DNA from: an uncultured Prevotellaceae bacterium
GTDB lineage: Bacteria > Bacteroidota > Bacteroidia > Bacteroidales > Bacteroidaceae
Direction: 5' to 3'
NCBI GenBank assembly: GCA_949295905.1
Contig: CASFNA010000006.1
Coordinates: 186,001-250,000 of the forward strand
DNA: 64,000 nucleotides
The notes below the pieces were generated by a model. It saw only the letters and a list, made by a program, of their open reading frames with translations, did no database searches and was not told the origin of the DNA. This document shows, one piece after another, positions 42,747 through 52,100 of the stretch; position 1 is the first letter of the stretch, and every line of letters starts with the position of its first letter. A program made the translations under genes and the position numbers.

Positions 42747-43832
42747 ATGAGAAAACAAGTTGCTTTAATTACCGGAATAACCGGTCAGGATGGGTCATAT
42801 TTGGCTGAATTTCTAATAGAGAGGGGGTACGAGGTACATGGATTGTTGCGTCGTTCTTCGTCGTTTAATACAGGACGTATAGAACATCTGTATCTGGATG
42901 AGTGGGTGCGTGACATGAAGAAGTCTCGTCTTGTCAACCTTCATTGGGCCGACATGACTGATTCCTCATCATTGATACGTATAATAGGCGAGACTAAGCC
43001 TGCCGAGATATACAATCTTGCTGCACAGAGTCATGTTAAAGTTTCTTTTGATGTGCCTGAATATACGGCAGAGACAGATGCGGTCGGGGTTTTGCGCCTG
43101 CTTGAGGCTGTGCGCATATGCGGTCTTGACAAAACTTGCCGTATTTATCAGGCTTCTACGTCCGAGCTTTATGGCAAGGTGCAGGAAGTGCCACAGACCG
43201 AGACTACTCCGTTTTATCCGCGTTCGCCATATTCCGTGGCCAAGCTGTATGGTTTTTGGATAATGAAAAATTACCGTGAAAGCTACGGTATGTACTGTTG
43301 CAATGGCATATTGTTCAACCATGAGAGCGAGCGTAGGGGTGAAAACTTTGTTACGCGCAAGATTACCCTTGCCGCGTGCCGCATAGTGCAGGGATATCAG
43401 GACAAGCTCTATCTTGGCAATCTTGGTGCGCGCCGCGATTGGGGGTATGCCCGTGATTATGTTGAGTGCATGTGGATGATATTGCAGCAACCTGAGCCGG
43501 ACGATTTTGTAATAGCTACAGGCGAGATGCACACCGTGCGCGAATTCTGTACGTTGGCATTCAAGGAAGTAGGGATTGAATTACGCTGGGAAGGCGAAGG
43601 GGTAGACGAGAAGGGTATAGATGTTGCTACAGGCAGGGTTCTTGTAGAAGTAGACCCAAAGTATTTCCGTCCCTGTGAGGTTGACCAGCTGCTTGGCAAT
43701 CCGGCTAAGGCAAAGGAGGTACTTGGCTGGAATCCAACCAAGACATCGTTCAGTGAGTTGGTAAAGATTATGGTTCAGCATGATATGAAGTTTGTAAGGA
43801 AACTTTATATCAAGGCTCAAATGGCAGAATAA
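42747..43832 (+). CDS. gmd: GDP-mannose 4,6-dehydratase
   Basis: A 361-residue SDR enzyme that converts GDP-mannose to GDP-4-keto-6-deoxymannose. [20 protein letters not shown] is the NADP-binding loop, followed by [25 protein letters not shown] is the YxxxK catalytic pair, with [20 protein letters not shown] downstream. The start at 42747 is used because the earlier in-frame ATG (42711) would overlap manC and add twelve residues foreign to the family. Confidence 0.95.
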   Translation: MRKQVALITGITGQDGSYLAEFLIERGYEVHGLLRRSSSFNTGRIEHLYLDEWVRDMKKSRLVNLHWADMTDSSSLIRIIGETKPAEIYNLAAQSHVKVSFDVPEYTAETDAVGVLRLLEAVRICGLDKTCRIYQASTSELYGKVQEVPQTETTPFYPRSPYSVAKLYGFWIMKNYRESYGMYCCNGILFNHESERRGENFVTRKITLAACRIVQGYQDKLYLGNLGARRDWGYARDYVECMWMILQQPEPDDFVIATGEMHTVREFCTLAFKEVGIELRWEGEGVDEKGIDVATGRVLVEVDPKYFRPCEVDQLLGNPAKAKEVLGWNPTKTSFSELVKIMVQHDMKFVRKLYIKAQMAE

Positions 43833-43834
43833 TC

Positions 43835-44935
43835 ATGTTGGATAAGGATGCTAAGATATATGTTGCAGGTCATCACGGTTTGGTAGGTTCTGCAATATGG
43901 AATAATTTGAAGTCGCGCGGTTACGAGAATCTTGTAGGCCGCAGCCATAATGAATTGGATTTGCTTGACCCGGTGGCGGTGAGACAGTTTTTCGATGAAG
44001 AACGTCCCGATGCCGTAGTGTTGGCCGCGGCTCATGTAGGCGGCATTATGGCAAATCTTAATTACCGTGCCGACTTTATTTACCAAAACTTGCAGATACA
44101 GCAGAACGTCATCGGTGAGAGTTTCCGCCACGATGTAAAAAAACTCTTGTTTCTTGGCAGCACATGTATTTATCCGCGCAAGGCTCCTCAGCCTATGAAG
44201 GAGGAAGTCCTGCTTACATCGGAATTGGAGTACACCAACGAACCGTATGCAATTGCAAAGATTGCCGGCCTGAAGATGTGCGAGAGTTTCAGCCTGCAAT
44301 ACGGGTGCAATTACATCGCCGTTATGCCCACTAACCTTTACGGCCCCAACGATAACTTCCACCTTGAGAACAGCCATGTGTTGCCTGCCATGATGCGTAA
44401 GGTGCACTTGGCAAAATGCCTTAACGAAGGCCGGTGGGACGATGTGAGGAAAGACCTCGACCTGCGTCCTGTGGAAGGTATTGACGGCAGTAATAGTGAC
44501 GGCGAGATATTGGCGGAGCTTTCAAAGTTTGGAATAACTCCCGGGTCTGTCACTCTTTGGGGTACAGGCAGCCCGATGCGCGAGTTCCTTTGGAGTGAGG
44601 ATATGGCCGACGCAAGCGTCCATGTGCTGCTTAATGTTGACTTTAAGGATACTTACAAGCCTGGAGACAAGGAGATAAGGAACTGCCATATCAACGTAGG
44701 TACGGGCAAAGAACTTAGCATACGCGAATTGGCGGAGAAGGTTGTCGGTGAAGTAGGCTTTAAGGGCGAGCTTCGCTGGGACAGCTCAAAGCCTGACGGT
44801 ACCCCGCGCAAGCTTACCGATGTGTCAAAGCTTCATTCCTTGGGATGGCGTCACAAGATAGAGATTGACGAGGGTGTGCATAAGCTGTATGAATGGTACA
44901 AGCTTGGCATTTGCATAAACCACAAGACGAATTAA
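43835..44935 (+). CDS. fcl: GDP-L-fucose synthase
   Basis: A 366-residue SDR epimerase/reductase that completes GDP-L-fucose. It starts IYVAGHHGLVGSAIW. LGSTCIYPRKAPQPMKEE holds the Ser/Cys of the active site, and NEPYAIAKIAG the Tyr and Lys. It begins 2 bases after gmd. No fucosyltransferase is adjacent, so the GDP-fucose presumably serves surface glycans or protein O-glycosylation encoded elsewhere (inference). Its stop codon lies within the left end of a TTAAGAA repeat. Confidence 0.95.
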   Translation: MLDKDAKIYVAGHHGLVGSAIWNNLKSRGYENLVGRSHNELDLLDPVAVRQFFDEERPDAVVLAAAHVGGIMANLNYRADFIYQNLQIQQNVIGESFRHDVKKLLFLGSTCIYPRKAPQPMKEEVLLTSELEYTNEPYAIAKIAGLKMCESFSLQYGCNYIAVMPTNLYGPNDNFHLENSHVLPAMMRKVHLAKCLNEGRWDDVRKDLDLRPVEGIDGSNSDGEILAELSKFGITPGSVTLWGTGSPMREFLWSEDMADASVHVLLNVDFKDTYKPGDKEIRNCHINVGTGKELSIRELAEKVVGEVGFKGELRWDSSKPDGTPRKLTDVSKLHSLGWRHKIEIDEGVHKLYEWYKLGICINHKTN

Positions 44936-44996
44936 GAATTAAGAGTTTAGGATTAAGAAAATATGTCGTCGCAGGTATTTTTCTTGATTCTTAATT
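44930..44996. repeat. TTAAGAA-type inverted repeat, one arm shortened
   Basis: The left arm (from 44930, overlapping the fcl stop codon) reads AATTAAGAATTAAGAG and continues to GGATTAAGAAAATATG. The right arm (about 44979-44996) keeps only TTTTCTTGATTCTTAATT. It appears to be a decayed third copy of the element at 24101 and 31416. Confidence 0.75.
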
Positions 44997-44998
44997 AC

Positions 44999-45042
44999 AA
45001 AATGAAAGGGGATGCGCTTTGAAGCGCATCCCCTTTCATTTT
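44999..45042. terminator. Bidirectional terminator between fcl and RNase G
   Basis: Perfect 19-bp arms (44999-45017 and 45024-45042) around TTTGAA, with AAAATG/CATTTT at the base giving T-runs in both directions. The right arm contains the stop codon of the minus-strand gene (45036-45038). Confidence 0.9.
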
Positions 45043-46610
45043 GTTTCAATCTCTTCCTTCATGTCGATAAAATGTTTCTCCTTGTCATAGAATTCATATT
45101 GCAAGAGAGCCATTTTCTGTGAAGGCACTACGTGCACTCCCCGTCCGTATTTCATCTGCCATTTCCTTTTAAGGCTTATAAGGCCTTGGTTGATGTATGC
45201 GGCGACGTAGGGGTGTACGTGCAGATAGAATTTCTTGACGCCAATCTTGTTGACAAGTCGGTCAATTTTCCTCTCCAATTGGTCTACGAAAAGTATGCTT
45301 GACTTTATTTTCCCAGTGCCGAAGCATGTTGGGCAGGTTTCCTCGACGTTTACATCTATTGCCGGGCGTACCCTCTGCCTTGTTATCTGCATCAGTCCGA
45401 ACTTGCTTAGCGGCAGGATGTTGTGTCGTGCGCGGTCTTTCTGCATGTTCTTGCACATGCGTTCGTACAGCATCTGGCGGTCTTCGGCGAGGTTCATGTC
45501 GATGAAGTCTACGACGATGATTCCTCCCATGTCCCTAAGCCTTAGCTGTCGTGCCAGTTCGTCGGCCGCTCCGAGGTTCACGTCCAGTGCGTTGGCCTCT
45601 TGTCCGTTGGCTGAGCGTGTGCGGTTGCCGCTGTTCACGTCTACTACGTGCAGTGCCTCTGTGTGTTCTATTATGAGGTATGCGCCGTGTTTGTAGTTTA
45701 CTATTTTGCCGAAGCTTGATTTTATCTGCTTTGTAATGTTGAAGTTGTCAAAGATGGGCACATTGCCAGAGTACATTTTCACTATGCCTGCCTTTTCAGG
45801 GGCTATCAGTGTGACATAGTGTTTTACCTCCTTGTACACTTCTTCGTCGTTGACGTAGATGTTCTCGTATGAGGGGTTGAACAGGTCGCGCAATAAGGCT
45901 ACGACCCTGCTTGTCTCCTCGTACACCAGTTGAGGCCTTTTTTCTGTTTTCTGTACTTTGGTTATGGCATCCTCCCAACGCTTCAAGAGGACTTTCAGTT
46001 CGGTGTCAAGCTCGGCTACACGTTTGCCTTCGGCTACGGTGCGCACTATTATCCCGAAGTTTTTGGGCTTTATGCTGTTTATCAGCTGTTTCAGCCTGGC
46101 GCGCTCCTCGCCGCTTTTGATTTTTGAAGAAACCGAAACTTTATCGTTGAACGGGATTAGCACCAGGTACCTTCCGGCGAAGCTCAGTTCGCCCGTCAGC
46201 CTCGGGCCTTTTGTCGAAATGGGTTCTTTGACTATCTGCACCATCACCTCCTGTCCGACTTTCAGCGTTGTCTGTATGCTGCCGTCTTTTTTCAGCTCGG
46301 GCTGGCGTGTGGCTTTTGAGAATGGATAAAGTTTCTTTCTGTCGCTTTGTACTTGTTTCAGGTACTTTTCGTAAGAGTAGAATTGACTTCCTAAGTCAAG
46401 GTAATGCAGGAAGGCGTCGCGTTCGAATCCTACATCCACAAAGCAGGCGTTCAGCCCTGGCATAAGCTTTTTCACCTTTGCCATGTAGATGTTGCCAACC
46501 GAAAAAGACGCCGAGCGTTGCTCGGTTTGATACTCTACCAGATTCTTGTCTTCCAGCAGGGCAATCGATATCTCTTTCTGTTGGACGTCAATTACTAATT
46601 CGCTGGTCAT
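45036..46610 (-). CDS. rng: Ribonuclease G/E family endoribonuclease
   Basis: A 524-residue protein of RNase G size. The N-terminal S1-type domain includes VGNIYMAKVKKLMPGLNACFVDVG. The DNase I-like catalytic part contains ELARQLRLRDMGGIIVVDFIDM, with the metal-binding aspartates. EETCPTCFGTGKI is the Zn-link cysteine pair (near residue 430). It lacks the long C-terminal scaffold of E. coli RNase E. It lies downstream of the HU and tiny basic protein genes but is separated from them by a terminator. It probably acts in rRNA maturation and mRNA decay. Confidence 0.95.
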   Translation of the reverse strand: MTSELVIDVQQKEISIALLEDKNLVEYQTEQRSASFSVGNIYMAKVKKLMPGLNACFVDVGFERDAFLHYLDLGSQFYSYEKYLKQVQSDRKKLYPFSKATRQPELKKDGSIQTTLKVGQEVMVQIVKEPISTKGPRLTGELSFAGRYLVLIPFNDKVSVSSKIKSGEERARLKQLINSIKPKNFGIIVRTVAEGKRVAELDTELKVLLKRWEDAITKVQKTEKRPQLVYEETSRVVALLRDLFNPSYENIYVNDEEVYKEVKHYVTLIAPEKAGIVKMYSGNVPIFDNFNITKQIKSSFGKIVNYKHGAYLIIEHTEALHVVDVNSGNRTRSANGQEANALDVNLGAADELARQLRLRDMGGIIVVDFIDMNLAEDRQMLYERMCKNMQKDRARHNILPLSKFGLMQITRQRVRPAIDVNVEETCPTCFGTGKIKSSILFVDQLERKIDRLVNKIGVKKFYLHVHPYVAAYINQGLISLKRKWQMKYGRGVHVVPSQKMALLQYEFYDKEKHFIDMKEEIETK

Positions 46611-46634
46611 TTCCGATTGTTGAACTTAGTTGGT

Positions 46635-46688
46635 CAAAAAAACGGGCATACCGGCAAGCCTTGTCTGCAAGGTGCGCCGGCATGCCCT
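46635..46688 (-). terminator. Terminator of the HU / small basic protein transcript
   Basis: On the minus strand GGGCATGCCGGC pairs with GCCGGTATGCCC (one G-T pair) over an imperfect inner stem, followed by GTTTTTTT. It lies just before rng, only about 25 bases from the rng start. Confidence 0.85.
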
Positions 46689-46722
46689 TGTGTCCGAGAG
46701 GACAGGCATTCAGGCTCGCGCC

Positions 46723-46812
46723 TTACTTGCTCTTGTGCCTGTTCTTTCTCAATCTTTTCTTACGCTTGTGCGTAGCCATCTTGTGGCCCTTCTTTTTCTT
46801 ACCGTTTGGCAT
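46723..46812 (-). CDS. Tiny basic protein, possibly ribosomal (AURKAIP1/COX24-like)
   Basis: A 29-residue protein, MPNGKKKKGHKM then ATHKRKKRLRKNRHKSK, with more than half Lys, Arg or His. Despite its size it has a start, a stop, a terminator behind it and a conserved neighbourhood (HU upstream, RNase G downstream). The K-R-K-K-x-x-R-K-x-R-H-K pattern resembles the C-terminal AURKAIP1/COX24 (mS38-type) domain found in mitochondrial and some bacterial small ribosomal proteins. I remember near-identical peptides in other Bacteroidota, but cannot check. An internal start at Met12 is possible. Function is inferred. Confidence 0.75.
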   Translation of the reverse strand: MPNGKKKKGHKMATHKRKKRLRKNRHKSK

Positions 46813-46857
46813 AATTATAAGTTTTAAAAGTTATTTGATATTGATTGGATTTACTTG

Positions 46858-47139
46858 TCATTCTCCCTTCATCTTTGCCACGAAGCTCTTTGCCGGCTTG
46901 AAGCTGGGGAAGTCGTGCGCAGCTATCACCAGGGTTGTGTTCTTGGATATGTTACGTGCGGTCTTTTCGGCCCTGTGCTTTACCACGAAGCTTCCGAATC
47001 CGCGCAGGTACACGTTCTCCTTCTTTTCGAGCAGGCTGTTCTTTATGGCTTCCATGAACGCCTCGACGGTTGTCGATACGTCTTTTTTCGTGATGCCGGT
47101 AGATTCTACGATTTCCTCGATAATATCTGCTTTAGTCAT
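46858..47139 (-). CDS. HU-family DNA-binding protein
   Basis: A 93-residue nucleoid protein. TKADIIEEIVESTGITKKDV is the N-terminal helical pair. VYLRGFGSFVVKHRAEKTARNI matches the GFGxF turn and arm, with the usual P replaced by a variable arm tip. It would bend DNA and contribute to nucleoid structure. A TAnnTTTG box lies upstream on the minus strand. Confidence 0.93.
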   Translation of the reverse strand: MTKADIIEEIVESTGITKKDVSTTVEAFMEAIKNSLLEKKENVYLRGFGSFVVKHRAEKTARNISKNTTLVIAAHDFPSFKPAKSFVAKMKGE

Positions 47140-47195
47140 GTCGCTTGTCTGTATTTAATGATTGCATGTTCTTTTGTACATCATTTTTGAGCGTG

Positions 47196-47203
47196 CAAAT
47201 ATA
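47196..47203 (-). promoter_or_regulatory. -7 box of the HU gene
   Basis: On the minus strand TATATTTG, an exact TAnnTTTG match, 57 bases before the HU start. The -33 element is weak. Confidence 0.5.
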
Positions 47204-47891
47204 CAGCTTTTTGTTGTGAAATGGAAATTTATTTTGCTTTTTTTGCTTAAATGCGCTATAAATCACGCAGTTACGGCGGTCTGTATTTCATGTCGGCCCG
47301 GTTGTCGTCAGTCTGCCTGTTTGTCAACCTGAAGTGTGGTTTCCGTGTCATTTGTCTATTTTGAGATTGTCGGGCAAATGTGTTGAAACAGGTTGGCCTT
47401 GGCATGGTTTCCGGCTTACGTTGCGGTGTATTGCCGTGCCTTGTGTTGCGAAAAGCCGTGAGTTGTCCTGCGTTTTGCCGTCTTTCATTGCTCGAAAGGC
47501 CGTCTTCGGGGTTCGGCTTCGGCGTTTAAATACCTCGTTTCCGGCGGTGTTTCAGCCTCGTTTTTGTTGTTTCAGGGCGTTTTTTCGACTGTTTATATTG
47601 CACATGTTCGCCTGCTTCCGGCTTAATGCCTTGTGTTGCAGGCCTTTGCGTTTGCACACTTGAAACGCGCGTATTTGCGACGGTTGCCATGCTCTTTCTT
47701 GAATAGCGTATTCCTGGAGCGTCATGCTGAATCAGTTTGTAATTAAGAAAGTTGTTTTTCACAGCAAAGTGTAAATCCACAAGACTGTCACGGCGCGTCG
47801 TTTCCCAGTTGAGGAAAATATTTCCTGACGGCAAATCTTTCATCGAATCCACTGTGCTTCAAACTTTTTTCTTGAATGAACCATTATGAAC

Positions 47892-47922
47892 TTGTATGGC
47901 GTTTTTTTATTGCCTAACTTTG
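47892..47922 (+). promoter_or_regulatory. Promoter of the surface-protein cluster
   Basis: TTG at 47892-47894, a 20-base spacer and TAACTTTG at 47915-47922. The leader is then about 105 bases long. Confidence 0.72.
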
Positions 47923-48033
47923 CAAAAACAAACCGGAAAGCATGCCGGAAACGCGTTGCTGCGATGTCGGCTACGGGGGGTAGGATATAACGGGAAACCA
48001 ACATACACCATATATATTAATAATTAACAAGCT

Positions 48034-48966
48034 ATGACTATGAAGACAGTTAAGAAGTTATTTACGTTTATGTTAGCGGCAGGCGCGCTTTGCGCCTGCT
48101 CTTCGGGCGGCGGAACCGGCCAGCCCGACGTGCCCGAGCCACCTGCACCTACGGGCAAGTTGCCAATCGTCATCAGTACATCCGTTAGCGGGGTTGAAGA
48201 TACGCGCGTTACCGACTACGCCTTCGAGGCCGGCGACGCAGTGGGCCTTTACGTTGTCAACCGCGGCGCCGACGGCGCGGCCGGCGCGTTGCTTGCAGAG
48301 GGCAACCATGTTGACAACATGCGCTTTACGTACAGCGGCACATGGATTGCCGACTCGCCGGTTTACTGGCTCGACAACACCACGCACGCCGACTTTTACC
48401 TCTATTATCCCTATACGCCCTCCGTGGCTGATGTCAGTGCAATGCCCGTCAGCGTCAATGCCGACCAAAGCACGGAGTCAGCCTACAAGGCCGGCGACAT
48501 TGTGGTAGGCTCGGCACTCGACGTAGCCCCCACCGAAAGCGCGGTGGTTATCGCCGCCAGGCACGTCATGAGCCAGATGCTCATAACCCTTGTTCCTGGT
48601 AACGGCTTCACGGCCGAGAGCCTTGCCGCTGCCGACATAGCTGTAAGGGTGAACGGTGTGAAGACCGGCGCTACGGTCAACCTCGCCACGGGCGCAGTTG
48701 CGGCTACGGGCGCAGCCACGGCGGTAACCCCTTTGTGTGCTGACGGCGTTTACCGTGCGCTCGTCGTGCCGCAGAGCGTGCCCGAGGGCAACCTCATCAC
48801 CGTAACCGTTGACGGCCGCGACTTCAACCTCAAAAAGGCGTTCACCTTCGTCAGCGGCAAGCGCCACAAGTTTACCGTCACCCTGAGCAAGACCTCGAGC
48901 GGCATCAACGTTACCATCGACCAGTGGATTGACGACGGCACGGACAACGGCGGAGTGGCAGAGTAA
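48034..48966 (+). CDS. Fimbrillin-family lipoprotein
   Basis: A 310-residue outer-membrane lipoprotein (MKTVKKLFTFMLAAGALCACSS; lipid cysteine near residue 22). A fimbrillin/Mfa1-like two-lobed beta domain fills the rest: TRVTDYAFEAGDAVGLYV near residue 57, FYLYYPYTP near 128, AARHVMSQMLITLV near 172 and YRALVVPQSVPEGN near 250. The same landmarks recur in the next two surface proteins, so these are paralogues. It could be a fimbrial subunit or anchor, or a monomeric surface protein. The gene is GC-rich. It is the first gene of the cluster. Confidence 0.82.
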   Translation: MTMKTVKKLFTFMLAAGALCACSSGGGTGQPDVPEPPAPTGKLPIVISTSVSGVEDTRVTDYAFEAGDAVGLYVVNRGADGAAGALLAEGNHVDNMRFTYSGTWIADSPVYWLDNTTHADFYLYYPYTPSVADVSAMPVSVNADQSTESAYKAGDIVVGSALDVAPTESAVVIAARHVMSQMLITLVPGNGFTAESLAAADIAVRVNGVKTGATVNLATGAVAATGAATAVTPLCADGVYRALVVPQSVPEGNLITVTVDGRDFNLKKAFTFVSGKRHKFTVTLSKTSSGINVTIDQWIDDGTDNGGVAE

Positions 48967-49108
48967 GTTTAATGTTGTTGGGATTATGCGGTTATTGGAG
49001 TGTGCGGTTGTCTAAGGCCGTTGCCCATTTTCCGGTTCTCCTCATTATTCCCAGTATCCAGATTTTCCCGGCTCGCCCGGTTCTCCCATAAGTTAAAAAC
49101 CGAAAAAT

Positions 49109-52100
49109 ATGAATATGAAGACCAACCAACACATTTATATATATGTCCTTGCGTGCGCCATGGCGTTCGCAGGCTGTTCTGACGACTTGTTTGATGGCGG
49201 CTCCGCAAATGGCGGAGCCAGCCGCATCGAGCTGTCGGGCGAAATAGACCAGATGGCCGTGACCCGTGTCAACGACAGCGGTTTTTGTGACGGCGACGTG
49301 ATGGGCGTTTACATCGTGGACTACGAGGGCAACAATCCCGGCACGTTGCAGGTGAGCGGCAACCGTGGCGACAACGTGCGCCACACGTTTGACGAGGAGA
49401 ACTATAAATGGAACTCTGCCTACGACCTGTATTGGAAAGACAAGCACACTCATATTGACGTTTACGGATATTATCCTTACGGCTCACCCGAGAGCGTTGA
49501 TGCTTACTCTTTTACCGTGCAGCGCGACCAGAGCACCGCTTCCGCTGAAGGTGGACTGGGCGGATACGAGGCCAGCGACTTCCTATGGGGCAAGGTAGCC
49601 GACGTTGCCCCGACTACCAGCGTAATCCGCCTGCCCATGCAGCACCGCATGGCCAACGCCCGCGTAACTCTCGTTGAGGGCACGGGTTTTGCCGCAGGAG
49701 AGTGGGCGCAGACCGACAAAATAGTGCTTGCGGCCAACCTTGTGCGCGAAGCCTCAATCAATCTGGCCGACGGAACGGTCACCCCGACGGGTGAAGTGGA
49801 GCAGACTATGACTGTGCCCAGCCGCAACGGTGACGAGTGGCGCGCCATTGTAGTGCCGCAGACTGTGCCGTCAGGAGCTACGCTCTTCAGCATAACCATC
49901 GGCGGTGTGCCTTACAAGTTTTCCAAGAACGAGGCGTTTACCTACGTCGCAGGCAAGATGAACAACTTTTCAATACGCGTTGACAAGAAGGCCGCCAGCG
50001 GACAATACACCCTCACGCTTATCAGCGAGAGCATAACTCCGTGGGAGAACGACCTCGTAAGCCATGACGCAACGACGCGTGAATATGTCATCATCAACTC
50101 TACCGCAGGCCACCTGAAAGACTCTATCATGGCGGCCAACAAGGACTACACGCAGGTGAAGAACTTGAAAATTACGGGTGCGATAAATACACAGGATTTC
50201 TATTTCATGCGCGATTCGATGGATAATTTGCAAGCTCTGAATTTGAAGGACGTTACGGCTTATAGCGACTTTATCGATAGTATGACTGGAAATGATGCAC
50301 CTTCAATAGTTTCAACAGAAGGATTAATTCCATATGAAGCTTTCTATAATAAGGTGTCGTTAGTATATATTGTTTTTCCTGATAAGTTAAAAGGAATTAG
50401 CGCAAGGTCTTTTGTTGGGTGTGATAACTTGTCTGGTTCAATATCTGTACCGGAAGGTGTGATTGCTATTGGAAGCCAGGCTTTTCGGGGATGTTCTTTC
50501 TTAACCGGGTCGTTGTCATTACCAAGCACGTTAGAGTATATAGGTGAAGGTACCTTTGCAGGTTGTAATTTTTCATGTGAATTGATTTTACCTAATAGCT
50601 TGCGATATATAGGAAAGAATGCGTTTGGTGATTTTGATGTCGGAGGTGGTTCATATTATGGAAATTTGATTTTGCCTGATAATTTGGAATATTTGGGTGA
50701 GGGTGCTTTCATATATTGTGACGATTTAAAGGGAGATCTTAAAATTCCTCAAAAGGTGAAAGTTCTACGTGACAATGTTTTTAATACGACAGGTTTTGAT
50801 GGTACACTTACTTTACATGACGGCATAATAAGTATTGGAAGTGGTGTGTTTGGATGTCCATTGAAAGGGGAACTTGTATTGCCCAAACACATTGTTACAA
50901 TTGGCTCAAATGCATTTTCTTGTAATTTTTCAGGACGGTTAGTCATGCATGAAGGTGTGGAATCAATCGGAGATGCGGCATTTGCGGGAAATAAGTTTAC
51001 AGGTGTTATCGAGTTGCCTGAAGGATTACGTGATATAGGTCGTAGTGCATTTAGTGGCTGTACGAGTTTAGAAGGTATTGTAATACCTTCAAGTGTGGAG
51101 AATATACGTGATTATGCGTTTAGTGGCTGTTATGGTATAGGTTCGATTGTATGTAAAGGCGAGATGCCGGCTCATGTGGGAAATAGTGCGTTCGACGGCG
51201 TACCCAAAGACAATTTCACGCTTGAAGTGCCAGAACTGGCAGTACCACAATATCAGACGGCAATAGGGTGGAATGAGTTTAAGCGCATAGCGGCCCATCA
51301 CGAGCTTGTGTGCCGTCCGTCAATCGCTTGCGCGTTGAATACAGAGCGCACGCAGACGCTTGTCGTTGATGCGGAAGGTGAATGGGAAGTGGCGAGCAAG
51401 CCCGACTGGTGCGAACTGTCGAAGATAAGCGGCGGTGACAAGACGGAAGTGATGCTCGCCATCAAAGCCTTGGCACAAGGTGCAGGCGACCGTACCGGCG
51501 AAATAGTGTTCAAGCTGAAAGACGAGGATTACACCCACACGTGTACCGTGTCGCAATACGATTACGAGTATGGCGAAGACGAATGGCTGACGCTGCAAAA
51601 GGCTACGCGTGGCAACAACGGCGGCATCAACATCGTAATACTTGGCGACGGCTACAATGCAGAAGACATTGCCAGCGGCGACTATCTTGCCAATATAAAG
51701 CAGCAGATGGAGTATTTCTTCGGTGTAGAACCTTACACTACTTATCGTGGCTACTTCAACGTGTACACGGCGTTCCCACTTTCACAAGAGACTGGCGTAG
51801 GCTCTGTCAACACAATCCGCTATAACCGTTTCAATACTACTTACACAGGCGGAACGGGGCTTAGTGCCGATAACGACGCAATATTCGAGTATGCACTCAA
51901 TGCTCCAACGGTGAACACTGGCAACCTCAATCAGACGCTAATAATCATCGTGCCCAATAGTACTGACTACGGCGGAATAACGAATATGTGGGCTGACGGC
52001 TCGGCCATAGCTTTCTGTCCGCTAAGTACTTATGAATATCCGCTCGACTCGCGTGGCGTAATCCAGCACGAGGCCGGTGGTCACGGTTTCGGAAAACTTG

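Larger units (their letters stand above)
47140..48033. other. Long intergenic region between HU and the fimbrillin-type cluster
   Basis: The HU promoter lies at the left end and a strong promoter for the fimbrillin-type gene at the right end. In between, 47430-47520 carries degenerate GGCC-type units (AAAAGCCGTG, TTTGCCGTCTTTC, CGAAAGGCCGTCTTC), and CCTTGTGTTGC appears twice (about 47439 and 47629). An isolated minus-strand frame of 108 codons (47526-47852) has some protein-like sequence at its start, but no family and no promoter that I can see. I do not call it a gene. Confidence 0.55.

Noticed and set aside
47526-47852. 108-codon minus-strand frame upstream of the fimbrillin cluster
   Set aside because: The first 50 residues look protein-like, but the rest is Lys/Arg/Gln-rich low complexity over degenerate repeats. 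No promoter or family was seen. It could be a remnant; left as undecided.
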